From contig CAWBBE010000002.1 of assembly GCA_963786975.1 (NCBI GenBank), forward strand, positions 112,911 through 176,910: a stretch of DNA of 64,000 nt, read 5' to 3'. Under the pieces are notes generated by a model. That model ran no database searches, was not told the DNA's origin, and was given only the letters and a program-made list of their open reading frames with translations. Origin of the DNA: Palsa-506 sp963786975. GTDB taxonomy: Bacteria; Actinomycetota; Actinomycetes; Streptosporangiales; Streptosporangiaceae. Positions 53,248 through 60,587 of this stretch are shown here, in pieces; position 1 is the first letter of the stretch, and every line of letters begins with the position of its first letter. A program made the translations under genes and the position numbers.

Positions 53248-55126
53248 CCGCAGGCACTGCGGCAGGCGGCACATTGGCAGGCGGCGCTGCGGGACGCGGC
53301 GTCGCCGCGGCCGAGCCCGTTGCCGGGGCCGAGCCCGTTGCCGGGGCCGAGCCCGTTGCCGGGGCCGAGCCCGTTGCCGGGGCCGAGCCCGTTGCCGGGG
53401 CCGAGCCCGTTGCCGGGGCCGAGCCCGTTGCCGGGGCCGAGCCCGTTGCCGGGGCCGAGCCCGTTGCCGGGGCCGAGCCCGTTGCCGGGGCCGAGCCCGT
53501 TGCCGGGGCCGAGCCCGTTGCCGCGGGGAGTGCCGTCACGATCTGCCTGAGCACCTGGCAGGCGCGGCTGACCTGGCTGAGCGACGCTCCGCCGTAGCCG
53601 AGCACCAGGCCTTCGGCTGATGGCCGGCTGGCGAAGTACCGTGCCATCGTCGTGACGGCGACCCCGCGCTGGGCGGCAATGGCGGCTACCTCGCTGGCCG
53701 TGCCGGGTGGCAGTTCGAGCACGACGTGCAATCCTGCCGTGTCGCCGAGCAGCCTTACCGGGGCGTGCAGGTCGCCGAGCGCCGCGACGATCGCCGTCCG
53801 GCGGCGCGCGTACTCGCGGCGCATCCGCCGGACATGCCGGTCCAGGTCGCCGCTGCCCAGCAGCGTCAGCAGCGCGCGCTGGGACGCCTCGGAGGTCCGG
53901 TCGGCGGTGTCCAGCTTGGCGGCCGCGATCAGCGCGGCGAGGTCACCGCTGGCCACCAGCCAGCCCACGCCCATGGCCGGGGTCAGCGTCTTGGCCGTGG
54001 TCCCGAGGTGGACCACGACGCCCGGATCCAGGCCGAACAGCGCTGGCAGCGGCGCCACGTCGTACCGGAACTCGCTGTCGTAGTCATCCTCGACGACGAG
54101 CGCCCCGGTGGCCCGGGCCCAGCCGGCCAGCGCCTGCCTGCGGGGCACCGGCAGGCGGCCGCCCAGCGGGTACTGGTGCGCGGGCGTGGTGTAGATCATG
54201 CGCAGGTTACCGGGAAGCTCGTCGACGACCAGGCCATGCTCATCGGCCCGGCACGGCACTACCTGGGCGCCATGCGCGGTGAACACCGCCCGCGCCGCCG
54301 GGTAGCCGGGCTCCTCGATCCCGACCCGGTCGCCCGGACGCAGCAGCGCCCCGGCGAGCAGGCCCAGGCCACTGGTCACGCCGCGGGTGACCAGGATCTG
54401 GCCGGGCGCGCAGGGCAGCGCCCGGGTGCGCCGCAGGTGCGCGGCGAGGGCCTCGCGCAGCGCTGGCAGGCCGAGCGGGTCCGGCCAGGCTGACGGCGGG
54501 ACGGTTCCCGCCTGCCGCCAGGCCCGGCGCCAGGCCGCGCGGTCGATGCCGGCCGCCCACGGGATGCCCGGCCGTAGCTCGATAACCCGCGCAGCGGAAC
54601 CGGGCAGTGCGGCATCAGGCGACGCCGAACCGGGCGGCTCGGAACCGGGCAGCGCGGAACGAGGCAGCACGGAATCGGGCGCCGCGGCAGCGGATGACGC
54701 GGAACCGGATGACGCGGAACCGGGCGGCGCGGCAGCGGGATTCCTCGATCGCGGTGCGTTGTCGGTGCTGGTACCCCGGTAACTAGCCGCGATCGAGGCA
54801 TGCGCGCGCCATGGCGACGATGGCGCCGTCGGCCGCGGTGGCCCGGCCGGGCCGGGCGCGCCCGCCGCGACGTAGGTGCCGGACCCGTGCCGTCCGTCCA
54901 GCCAGCCCTCCGCATAGAGCTGGCCATACGCGGCCGTCACTACGGTGCGGCTGACGCCGAGCGAAGCCGCGAGGACCCGGCTGGCAGGCAGCCGCTCGCC
55001 AGCCCCGAGCCGGCCGTCGCAGATCCCCGACCGGAGCTGGCCGGCGATCTGCCCGGCAAGCGGGACATCCCGTCCGCGGTCAGCCGACAGCGGGAACTCG
55101 ATGGCAGCGCGCGACAAAGTGGTCAT
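53231..55126 (-). CDS. MocR-type regulator (GntR HTH fused to aminotransferase domain) with repeat tail
   Basis: 631 aa. GntR winged helix (LAGQIAGQLRSGICDGRLGAGERLP, LGVSRTVVTAAYGQLYAEGWL), a long low-complexity linker rich in GSA (residues about 85-165), then a PLP fold-type I domain (GLPALREALAAHLRRTRAL; YTTPAHQYPLGGRLP; VEDDYDSEFRYD) with the PLP lysine in GTTAKTLTPAMGVGW. The C-terminus carries twelve ATGSAP repeats. Divergent from a PNPOx-like gene, the classical PdxR/MocR layout for vitamin B6-related control. ATG 55126 directly follows AAGGAG; TTG 55117 would be better spaced. Confidence 0.9.
   Translation of the reverse strand: MTTLSRAAIEFPLSADRGRDVPLAGQIAGQLRSGICDGRLGAGERLPASRVLAASLGVSRTVVTAAYGQLYAEGWLDGRHGSGTYVAAGAPGPAGPPRPTAPSSPWRAHASIAASYRGTSTDNAPRSRNPAAAPPGSASSGSASSAAAAPDSVLPRSALPGSEPPGSASPDAALPGSAARVIELRPGIPWAAGIDRAAWRRAWRQAGTVPPSAWPDPLGLPALREALAAHLRRTRALPCAPGQILVTRGVTSGLGLLAGALLRPGDRVGIEEPGYPAARAVFTAHGAQVVPCRADEHGLVVDELPGNLRMIYTTPAHQYPLGGRLPVPRRQALAGWARATGALVVEDDYDSEFRYDVAPLPALFGLDPGVVVHLGTTAKTLTPAMGVGWLVASGDLAALIAAAKLDTADRTSEASQRALLTLLGSGDLDRHVRRMRREYARRRTAIVAALGDLHAPVRLLGDTAGLHVVLELPPGTASEVAAIAAQRGVAVTTMARYFASRPSAEGLVLGYGGASLSQVSRACQVLRQIVTALPAATGSAPATGSAPATGSAPATGSAPATGSAPATGSAPATGSAPATGSAPATGSAPATGSAPATGSAPATGSAAATPRPAAPPANVPPAAVPAVSPPC
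53311..53526 (-). repeat. 18-bp coding minisatellite, 12 copies
   Basis: Unit GCCGAGCCCGTTGCCGGG, nearly perfect over 12 copies, encoding ATGSAP in the tail of the MocR protein. Near identity suggests recent expansion. Confidence 0.95.
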
Positions 55127-55140
55127 CTCCTTTTCCCGCG

Positions 55141-55166
55141 AAGTGGATATTCTGGCAAGTCCACTT
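55141..55166. promoter_or_regulatory. Putative MocR operator between divergent genes
   Basis: AAGTGGA (55141-55147) and TCCACTT (55160-55166) form a 7-bp inverted repeat with a 12-nt centre, in the 60-bp gap between the MocR and PNPOx-like starts. TACGGT (55173-55178) is a plausible -10 for the plus gene. Confidence 0.5.
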
Positions 55167-55186
55167 ACCTTGTACGGTAGAGCATC

Positions 55187-55858
55187 ATGAGCGCTGACCT
55201 CTCCCTTTCGTCCACCGCCCGCACCACGCTGCACCGCCTGCGGGAGCGCGGCCGGACCGACCGGGCCGAGCTCTATGCCGTGCTGGACGCCGGGCTGATC
55301 TGTCACCTTGGCGTGATCATCGACGGCTCGCCGGTTGTCCTGCCGACCGGCTACGGCAGGGCGGGAGACACTCTTTACCTGCACGGCTCTTCGGCGAACC
55401 GGTCGCTGCTCGCCGCGGACGGGCGCGACGTGTGCGTCACCGTGACTCAGCTGGATGGCATGGTCTGCGCCCGGTCGATCTTCCATCACTCGATGAACTA
55501 CCGCAGCGCGGTCGTGTTCGGGACCGGACGGCTGGCCACTGGCGATGCGGCCAAGCTGGCAGGCCTCCGGGCCGTTACCGAGCAGCTCATCCCGGGCCGG
55601 TGGCCGGAATCACGCCCGCCGAACCGCAAGGAACTGGCCGCCACGGCCGTACTCGCGCTGCCGCTGGACGAGGCATCGGTCAAGGTCCGCACCGGCCCGG
55701 CCCAGGATGAGCCGGAGGATTACCAGCTGGGCTTCTGGGCCGGCGTGGTGCCCGCTGCCCTTGGCCTCGGGCAGGCCGAGCCTGACGCGGCGCTCCCATC
55801 CGGAGCCGAGATCCCTGACCACATCACCGCACTTACCAGGCGGGGACGCGGCGGCTAG
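55187..55858 (+). CDS. PNPOx-like FMN-binding split-barrel protein
   Basis: 223 aa. Seen: AELYAVLDAGLICHLGVIIDGSPVVLPTGYGRAG, LYLHGSSANRSLLAADGRDVCVTVTQLDG, CARSIFHHSMNYRSAVVFGTGRLATG, and KVRTGPAQDEPEDY with GFWAGVVP. This subfamily (PF12900-like) is a frequent partner of MocR genes; it may bind FMN or heme rather than oxidise pyridoxamine phosphate. No Shine-Dalgarno before ATG 55187. Confidence 0.88.
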   Translation: MSADLSLSSTARTTLHRLRERGRTDRAELYAVLDAGLICHLGVIIDGSPVVLPTGYGRAGDTLYLHGSSANRSLLAADGRDVCVTVTQLDGMVCARSIFHHSMNYRSAVVFGTGRLATGDAAKLAGLRAVTEQLIPGRWPESRPPNRKELAATAVLALPLDEASVKVRTGPAQDEPEDYQLGFWAGVVPAALGLGQAEPDAALPSGAEIPDHITALTRRGRGG

Positions 55859-55930
55859 CCCGTCAGGCCAGCCGGGGTAACCGGTCAGGCCAGCCGGGAC
55901 AGCCCGTCAGCTCTGCCGGGTCACTCGTCA

Positions 55931-56014
55931 GGTCAGCGGAGGCAGCCCGTCGGGTCAGCGGAGGCAGCCCGTCGGGTCAGCGGAGGCAGCCCGTCGGGTC
56001 AGCGGAGGCAGCCC
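55931..56014. repeat. 22-bp tandem repeat, about 4 copies
   Basis: Unit GGTCAGCGGAGGCAGCCCGT plus CG, starting at 55931, 55953, 55975 and 55997, in the gene-free gap before orn; looser relatives precede it from 55860. Confidence 0.85.
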
Positions 56015-56050
56015 GTGCTTGCTGATTCAGCATGCCGGGCTACCGGGGCC

Positions 56051-56056
56051 TAGGCT
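56051..56056 (+). promoter_or_regulatory. -10 box TAGGCT for leaderless orn
   Basis: TAGGCT, then GGGCCC, then ATG 56063. Confidence 0.55.
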
Positions 56057-56062
56057 GGGCCC

Positions 56063-56860
56063 ATGACTGACCGGCTCGTCTGGATCGACTGCGAAATGAC
56101 CGGGCTTGACCTTGAGCGCGATGCCCTCGTCGAGATCGCCTGCCTGGTGACCGACGGCCAGCTCAACATGCTTGACGACGGCATCAACCTCGTCATCAAG
56201 CCGCCCGCCGAGGCACTCGACCATATGCCAGACATAGTCCGGGAGATGCACACCCATTCCGGCCTGCTGGCCGAGTTGCATGCGGGTATCACGCTGGCCG
56301 AGGCCCAGGAGCAGGTACTCGCCTACGCCCGATCGCACGTCCCGGAATCGAAGAAGGTGCCGCTCTGCGGCAACTCGATCGCCACTGACCGGTCGTTCCT
56401 GGCCAGGGACATGCCGGAGCTAGACGCGTTCCTGCACTACCGGATGGTGGACGTGTCGAGCATCAAGGAACTGGCGCGGCGGTGGTATCCGCGGGCCTAC
56501 TTCGCCAGCCCGCAAAAGCATGGCGGGCACCGTGCCCTGGCGGACATCCGGGAGAGCATCAAGGAACTCCGGTATTACCGCGAGACCATATTCGTACGGC
56601 CGCCCGGCCCGGACTCGGCAACGGCGCGGGCGATCGCGGCCAGGCACGGTGAGCCGGGCCCGACGGCTATGGAACAGGCCGAACAGACGTCGCCAGCGGC
56701 CGGCTCCCCGGCCCGGCCCGGCCAGTCACGTCAGTCCGGCCGGCCACTCAGCCCCCGTCAGCTCCCCCGGCCACTCTGGCCCCGTAGACTCCCCCGGCCG
56801 CGCCAGTACCGCCGGCCCCCCCAGCCCGGCCAGTCCCGCCAGTCCCGCCAGCCCCTCTAG
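56063..56860 (+). CDS. orn: Oligoribonuclease with low-complexity C-terminal extension
   Basis: 265 aa. DEDDh 3'-5' exoribonuclease that degrades nano-RNAs and pGpG. Exo I VWIDCEMTGLDLERDAL, Exo II LCGNSIATDRSFLARDMPEL, Exo III GGHRALADIRESIKELRYYR are intact. Typical orn proteins stop near residue 200; here about 60 further residues of Pro/Ser/Arg/Gln (repeated SRQSRQP-like text) follow, probably repeat-derived. Leaderless by promoter spacing. tRNA-His lies downstream, the usual actinobacterial neighbourhood of orn. Confidence 0.95.
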   Translation: MTDRLVWIDCEMTGLDLERDALVEIACLVTDGQLNMLDDGINLVIKPPAEALDHMPDIVREMHTHSGLLAELHAGITLAEAQEQVLAYARSHVPESKKVPLCGNSIATDRSFLARDMPELDAFLHYRMVDVSSIKELARRWYPRAYFASPQKHGGHRALADIRESIKELRYYRETIFVRPPGPDSATARAIAARHGEPGPTAMEQAEQTSPAAGSPARPGQSRQSGRPLSPRQLPRPLWPRRLPRPRQYRRPPQPGQSRQSRQPL

Positions 56861-57000
56861 TCCCACCATCCCCTCTGGCCCCGCCGGCCCGGGGGGCGCA
56901 GGCGCGACAGGTGGCCGGGGCCGGACGCTCCGTTAAGGCCGGACAGCCATCCAGCTGGCTACGGCCGGCCGCTCAGGAGGCCATCGGGTAGCGAAACTGG

Positions 57001-57030
57001 TTCTGTGCGGTGATGGGCGCCCGGTATGAT
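57001..57030 (+). promoter_or_regulatory. Promoter of tRNA-His
   Basis: -10 TATGAT (57025-57030) with a weak -35 TTCTGT (57001-57006) at 18-bp spacing, 38 bp before the tRNA. Confidence 0.5.
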
Positions 57031-57068
57031 GCCTGAAGCCGCCAGGCGGAATCCGCCTTGCAGCCATG

Positions 57069-57145
57069 GTGGGCGTAGCTCAGCTGGTTAGAGCGCCAGG
57101 TTGTGGTCCTGGATGTCGGGGGTTCGAATCCCCTCGCTCACCCCA
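57069..57145 (+). tRNA. tRNA-His (anticodon GTG), CCA encoded
   Basis: Acceptor GTGGGCG / CGCTCAC, D-arm GCTC...GAGC, anticodon stem-loop CCAGG TTGTGGT CCTGG, T-loop TTCGAAT. Discriminator C73 is at 57142 and CCA at 57143-57145. A G at 57068 can supply G-1. A transposon begins three bases downstream. Confidence 0.97.
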
Positions 57146-57147
57146 CG
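57141..57147. repeat. Target-site duplication CCCCACG, left copy
   Basis: Identical 7-mer at 60326-60332, each abutting a terminal inverted repeat; the left copy includes the tRNA-His CCA end. Confidence 0.8.
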
Positions 57148-57164
57148 GGTTACCGACAGAACTG
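57148..57164 (+). repeat. Left terminal inverted repeat of the transposon
   Basis: GGTTACCGACAGAACTG. A second copy of TACCGACAGAACTG lies at 57174-57187, 23 bp inward, likely an extra transposase-binding site. Confidence 0.8.
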
Positions 57165-57173
57165 CCGGTGTCG

Positions 57174-57187
57174 TACCGACAGAACTG
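57174..57187 (+). repeat. Subterminal repeat of the transposon left end
   Basis: TACCGACAGAACTG, identical to 14 bases of the left end. No equivalent was seen at the right end. Confidence 0.75.
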
Positions 57188-57358
57188 TGTTGGTGGCCTG
57201 TTTTGAGTATGGCTGGGGGGTCTGACGGTCCGGTGCTGGGCGTTGCCGGTCTGCAGGGCCTGTTTCGCGGGGGGTGAGGATTGCCTGCGGGTCGCCTGCC
57301 GGTGTGCTGGGCGTGGTTGATGTGGCTGGCTGCGGGCGGGTCGTGGTGGTGCCTGGAG

Positions 57359-59005
57359 TCAGGGGCGGCTAGCCGTCTGGCAGGTGGTCGCGGAGGCTGG
57401 TTCGCCGTCGGCGTGCGCGCCGGGTGCTGCTGCTGGCTTTGCTGTCGGCGGCTTGTGCCCGCCAGGCGCGGATTTTGCGGAGGTTGGCGGCCATGAGCAG
57501 CAGGGCGCTGAAGAGGGCGCAGGCGGCGATGCCGCGGACGCGCCGGCGGGCTGGCTGGCTGAGGGCTTCGTGGCCGGGTCTTTGACGAATCCGTTGAGGC
57601 CCTCGATGGTGTTGCGCAAGGTGGCGTAGCGCCGGGCCCAGGTTTCGGATCCGAATGCCAGGTCCTGGCGGTGGCGGGCGCCGGTGTCGGGGGCGATCGT
57701 GATGGTTTTCTGGCGGCAGATCCGCGGCGGGTCCGCAGGGGGATCGAGGATCTTGGCGCGCCCGTCGCGGGGGGTGAGCGAGGTTTCGCGCAGCGGGCAG
57801 ATGATTCCGGGGTAGCTGCCGGTGGCCGGGCAGGACAGGCGCTGGTAGCCGTCGTGGTCGGGGCCGTCCTTGCGCTTGAGGCGGTAGGGGGCGCGGGACG
57901 CGATCCGGGCGGCGTAGAGGTCTTTGGTGATGGTCCCGGCGCGGTGGCCGGCGGTGGCGGTTATCAGCGGCCCTGGCATGGCGGGGCAGGACCATGTTCC
58001 TTCTGCCAGCAGCGCGCCGCCGCTGTTGGCCTGGATGCCGAGCTGGTCGGCCCGGTAGTCCATCACCAGGTGGTAGCCCAGGGCGCGGGCGGGCAGGTGG
58101 AACCGTCCGGGCATGGCGGCGGAGTAGGCCCGGTCGGCGCCGGGGAACCCGGCTGGGTGGCCGCGGGAGGTGACTGAGGCCAGGACCCGGGTTCCGGTGC
58201 CGCCGGGGTCGTGCCCGGGGCGGGTCAGGGCCAGGCCGAGGGCCAGGTTCGGGTGACGGGAATCAGATCGCGGGGCGGGGGCCATGGTGGCTTCCAGCGC
58301 CCAGGCGATCTTCGTCCGTTTCCGGCCGGCGTGATCCTCGGTGTCGCGATGGTCGCCTTCGCGGACGTACCAGCCGCCGTCGGGGTCGCTGGCGCACAGC
58401 CCGGCCCGCCGCGACGGGCCGCGGGAGAACAGCGGGACCGCGGTGGCGTCCAGGCCCGTCGAGCCGTCGAAGGCCTGGCACTCGGTGGCGGTGAGGACCG
58501 TGACGCTTGCCTCGATAAGGGCGTTGATGAGCTTTTCCAGGCGGGCCCTGGCGGCCTCGGCCTGCTGCGTGGTCATCGGGCGTGCGGCTGCCGCGAGTTC
58601 CTGCCCGGTGAGGCGCCGGTTTTTCGGCAGTGGCGAGGGGTCGGCTGCCGGGCAGATCGCGTGGTAGCAGTAGCGGACCCGGCGGTAGGCGGCCAGGAAG
58701 CCGCGGCGGCCCGCCGGGGCGGCGGCGCTGACGCCCAGCAGGCGGCGGGAAGCGCCGCTGAGGCGGCGGAATAGCAAGTCGGTGACCAGGGTCAGGTGCA
58801 GCGGCCGGTCGTCCATCGCCAGGATGAGCAGGGCGGCGAGCACGGCCCGGACCGGCAGGGCGCGACGGCGGCCGGCCGGCCGCGCCAGCGCGGCCTCGGC
58901 CTGGCCGGCGGTCCCGGAGCGGTCGATGAGGGCAGCGGCGAAGGCCACGGTCTCCTCGTCGATCAGCCTGCCGTGCCCGGGGATCTCCAGTCCGCGGCCG
59001 TCCAT
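57359..59005 (-). CDS. DDE transposase (C-terminus frameshifted near 57573)
   Basis: 548 aa as read. N-terminal helical region (ALIDRSGTAGQAEAAL; LAALLILAMDDRPLHLTLVTDLLF). Candidate catalytic acids: Asp in FDGSTGLDATAVPLF, Asp in PGADRAYSAAMPGRFHL, and Glu in LRNTIEGLNGFVKD, matching the usual D-D-E order. After FVKDP the natural continuation HEALSQPARRRVRGIAACALF is found in the next frame, ending at 57369, so one base is missing near 57573. The catalytic Glu is upstream of the shift. The recombinase-like gene ends 2 nt before its ATG, so the two form an operon. Confidence 0.82.
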   Translation of the reverse strand: MDGRGLEIPGHGRLIDEETVAFAAALIDRSGTAGQAEAALARPAGRRRALPVRAVLAALLILAMDDRPLHLTLVTDLLFRRLSGASRRLLGVSAAAPAGRRGFLAAYRRVRYCYHAICPAADPSPLPKNRRLTGQELAAAARPMTTQQAEAARARLEKLINALIEASVTVLTATECQAFDGSTGLDATAVPLFSRGPSRRAGLCASDPDGGWYVREGDHRDTEDHAGRKRTKIAWALEATMAPAPRSDSRHPNLALGLALTRPGHDPGGTGTRVLASVTSRGHPAGFPGADRAYSAAMPGRFHLPARALGYHLVMDYRADQLGIQANSGGALLAEGTWSCPAMPGPLITATAGHRAGTITKDLYAARIASRAPYRLKRKDGPDHDGYQRLSCPATGSYPGIICPLRETSLTPRDGRAKILDPPADPPRICRQKTITIAPDTGARHRQDLAFGSETWARRYATLRNTIEGLNGFVKDPATKPSASQPAGASAASPPAPSSAPCCSWPPTSAKSAPGGHKPPTAKPAAAPGAHADGEPASATTCQTASRP

Positions 59006-59007
59006 GC

Positions 59008-59859
59008 TCAGCGCGCCTGCCAGTCCCTGTCCCAGGCCCGCAGGGCGGCCTTGGACGGGGCGCCCTTGACGTGGCGTGCGTAGCGGGCCAGGGACTCGGC
59101 CTCGCGGATCCCGGTGATGGCCAGCAGCTCGCCCGGCGGGGTGCCCGCGGCAAGGTGATCACAGATGAAGCTGGCCCGGCACCGGCCCATCGACAGCCGC
59201 GGTGCCGCCGGATCGGTCACCAGGCCCCGGGCGAAGCCGCTGGCGAAGTTGTGATACCCCCGGTCGGCGGGACCGGGACGGAACACGAACCCGCCGCCGG
59301 CACCACGAGCCAGTTCCTCCAGCAGCGGGCCGTAACGGCCGGCCGGCACCGTGCGGGGCGCCGGGCCGGTCACGCGCGTCACTACATTGCCGCCGGCCCG
59401 CACGACATGGGCGCCGCGCAGCGCGGCCAGCTCGCCCGGGCGCAGCCCGGCCCCGATACCCGCTGCCACCATGGCCAGCGCCGAGGACCGCTTCGCCAGG
59501 CCGTTCTGGGCCCGGGCGGCCGAGATAAGCCCGGCCCGCTCATCCCGGGAGTAAGGCGGCGGCGCCTTCGCGCCGGCGAACGGCGTCGCCCGGCCTGACG
59601 GCGGGCCGTGGACCTCCCCGGCCAGCGCATACAGCAACGAGCGGTACGTGCCGCGCGCCGGGGCAGCCCGGTCCCGGAGGCCCGCGACGCAAAATGCCCC
59701 GGTCACGTCGTAATCAAGCAGGCACGCGGCTGAGGCTGGCAGGCCGCGGGTGGCACCGAAGGCGCGCAGCGAGCGGATCACCGTATCCGCCCGGCACCCG
59801 GCCGCGCCAGGCAGCCAGCCGTCCGGGCCTGGCCCGTGCTGCCCGCCGGCCGGTAACAT
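59008..59859 (-). CDS. Degenerate tyrosine recombinase/integrase-like protein
   Basis: 283 aa. A SAM-like N-terminal core-binding part (VIRSLRAFGATRG; GTYRSLLYALAGEVHGPP) and a C-terminal catalytic-like domain. Box I Arg in GAGLRPGELAALRG is present. Box II is altered (SMGRCRASFICDHLAAG in place of HxxRH), and the GH motif reads GI in LLAITGIREAESLARYARHV, where the final Tyr is kept. It may bind the ends or act as an accessory transposition protein rather than recombine DNA. Immediately upstream of the transposase. ATG 59859. Confidence 0.72.
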   Translation of the reverse strand: MLPAGGQHGPGPDGWLPGAAGCRADTVIRSLRAFGATRGLPASAACLLDYDVTGAFCVAGLRDRAAPARGTYRSLLYALAGEVHGPPSGRATPFAGAKAPPPYSRDERAGLISAARAQNGLAKRSSALAMVAAGIGAGLRPGELAALRGAHVVRAGGNVVTRVTGPAPRTVPAGRYGPLLEELARGAGGGFVFRPGPADRGYHNFASGFARGLVTDPAAPRLSMGRCRASFICDHLAAGTPPGELLAITGIREAESLARYARHVKGAPSKAALRAWDRDWQAR

Positions 59860-59907
59860 GCTTGAAGGCTATCTGCCGTCAAGTCCCGTCCGGGGGATGC
59901 TAGAGGG

Positions 59908-60234
59908 GTGAGTCGCGCCGAAAGCCGCCGCAAGGAGATCCTGGCCGAGATCAGCCACCTCGGACTGGCCGTCCCCGGCTCGATCACCGAGCGCATGACG
60001 CGCTGCCAGCGCGATGGATGCCACTGCAAAGCCGAACCGCCCCGGCTCCACGGGCCCTACCCCACGTGGACCCGGCGGGTAGACGGCAAGACCATCACCC
60101 GCACCCTCCGGGCCGAAGACGCCGAACAACTCCGTGCCTGCCTTGACGCCCACCACAGGCTGCGGGAACTCCTGACCGAACTCGAGATCGTCTCAGCCCA
60201 GATCGCAGAAGAGTCCCTGGCCGGCCGGCACTAA
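59908..60234 (+). CDS. DUF6788-family protein
   Basis: 108 aa from GTG 59908. Pattern: a basic helix (SRAESRRKEILAEISHL), a metal-like CQRDGCHCKAEPPRLHGPYPTWTRRVDGK segment (three Cys/His), and a C-terminal coiled coil (DAHHRLRELLTELEIVSAQI). Small proteins of this kind accompany actinobacterial transposons and are probably DNA-binding helpers; role inferred. Divergent from the recombinase-transposase operon with 48 bp between starts. Confidence 0.75.
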   Translation: MSRAESRRKEILAEISHLGLAVPGSITERMTRCQRDGCHCKAEPPRLHGPYPTWTRRVDGKTITRTLRAEDAEQLRACLDAHHRLRELLTELEIVSAQIAEESLAGRH

Positions 60235-60308
60235 CCCAGAGCACTGGGATACCACCACCGCCAAACCGGGAACCGGACACCGCCAGGACACCATTACCGC
60301 TGGTCAGC

Positions 60309-60325
60309 GAGTTCTGTCGATGGCC
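60309..60325 (-). repeat. Right terminal inverted repeat of the transposon
   Basis: Read inward from the right: GGCCATCGACAGAACTC. Confidence 0.8.
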
Positions 60326-60332
60326 CCCCACG
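60326..60332. repeat. Target-site duplication CCCCACG, right copy
   Basis: Matches 57141-57147 exactly and abuts the right inverted repeat. Confidence 0.8.
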
Positions 60333-60344
60333 AGAAGCGCAGGT

Positions 60345-60380
60345 CAGGAGGCCCGGCCGTGATAACGGCCGGGCCTCCTG
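60345..60380 (+). terminator. 16-bp hairpin, GATA loop: original tRNA-His terminator
   Basis: CAGGAGGCCCGGCCGT, GATA, and its exact complement. Removing the transposon and one target copy places this stem about 19 bp after the tRNA-His CCA, as expected for its terminator. Confidence 0.7.
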
Positions 60381-60440
60381 CCGAATTGCCCGCCCTGCGG
60401 GTCCCCAGCACATTCATCATGTCCGCGCCGACCGGCAAGG

Positions 60441-60462
60441 ACATCGGCCAGCTGGCGGATGT
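60441..60462. repeat. 22-bp near-palindrome ACATCGGCCAG/CTGGCGGATGT, copy A
   Basis: Symmetric except one base pair per arm. Copies B (62625-62646) and C (63833-63854) follow within 3.4 kb. Confidence 0.6.
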
Positions 60463-60587
60463 ATGCAATGCGGGCGCCGCCGCATGCTGGAAGCGACTGG
60501 GCCGCCAGACTCAACACCAGGCCTGCCCGGAAAGCCCGCACCTGGCCCGCGTGCTTCCGGCGCCAGCCCGCCAAGAAGGACTTGACC

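Larger units (their letters stand above)
57148..60325. mobile_element. 3.18-kb transposon with DDE transposase, tyrosine recombinase and DUF6788
   Basis: Bounded by 17-bp imperfect inverted ends, GGTTACCGACAGAACTG at the left and GGCCATCGACAGAACTC at the right (read inward), sharing the block CGACAGAACT. Flanked by a perfect 7-bp duplication CCCCACG. Carries a minus-strand operon (tyrosine-recombinase-like, then DDE transposase) and a divergent DUF6788 gene. Inserted at the 3' end of tRNA-His. The family of the element is not identified. Confidence 0.85.

Noticed and set aside
53311..53526. Possible CRISPR array
   Set aside because: Repeats are directly tandem (18 bp) without spacers and encode ATGSAP in frame with MocR; no cas genes in the window.
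57359..59005. Programmed ribosomal frameshift in the transposase
   Set aside because: No slippery A/T-rich heptamer at about 57573, and similar single-base shifts affect many ordinary genes here.
59202..59630. Alternative frames inside the recombinase-like gene
   Set aside because: They lack the Arg and Tyr regions seen in the chosen frame and show only compositional bias.
57148..60325. Integrative element with attL/attR at tRNA-His
   Set aside because: No duplicated tRNA 3' segment beyond the 7-bp CCCCACG, and clear terminal inverted repeats favour transposition.
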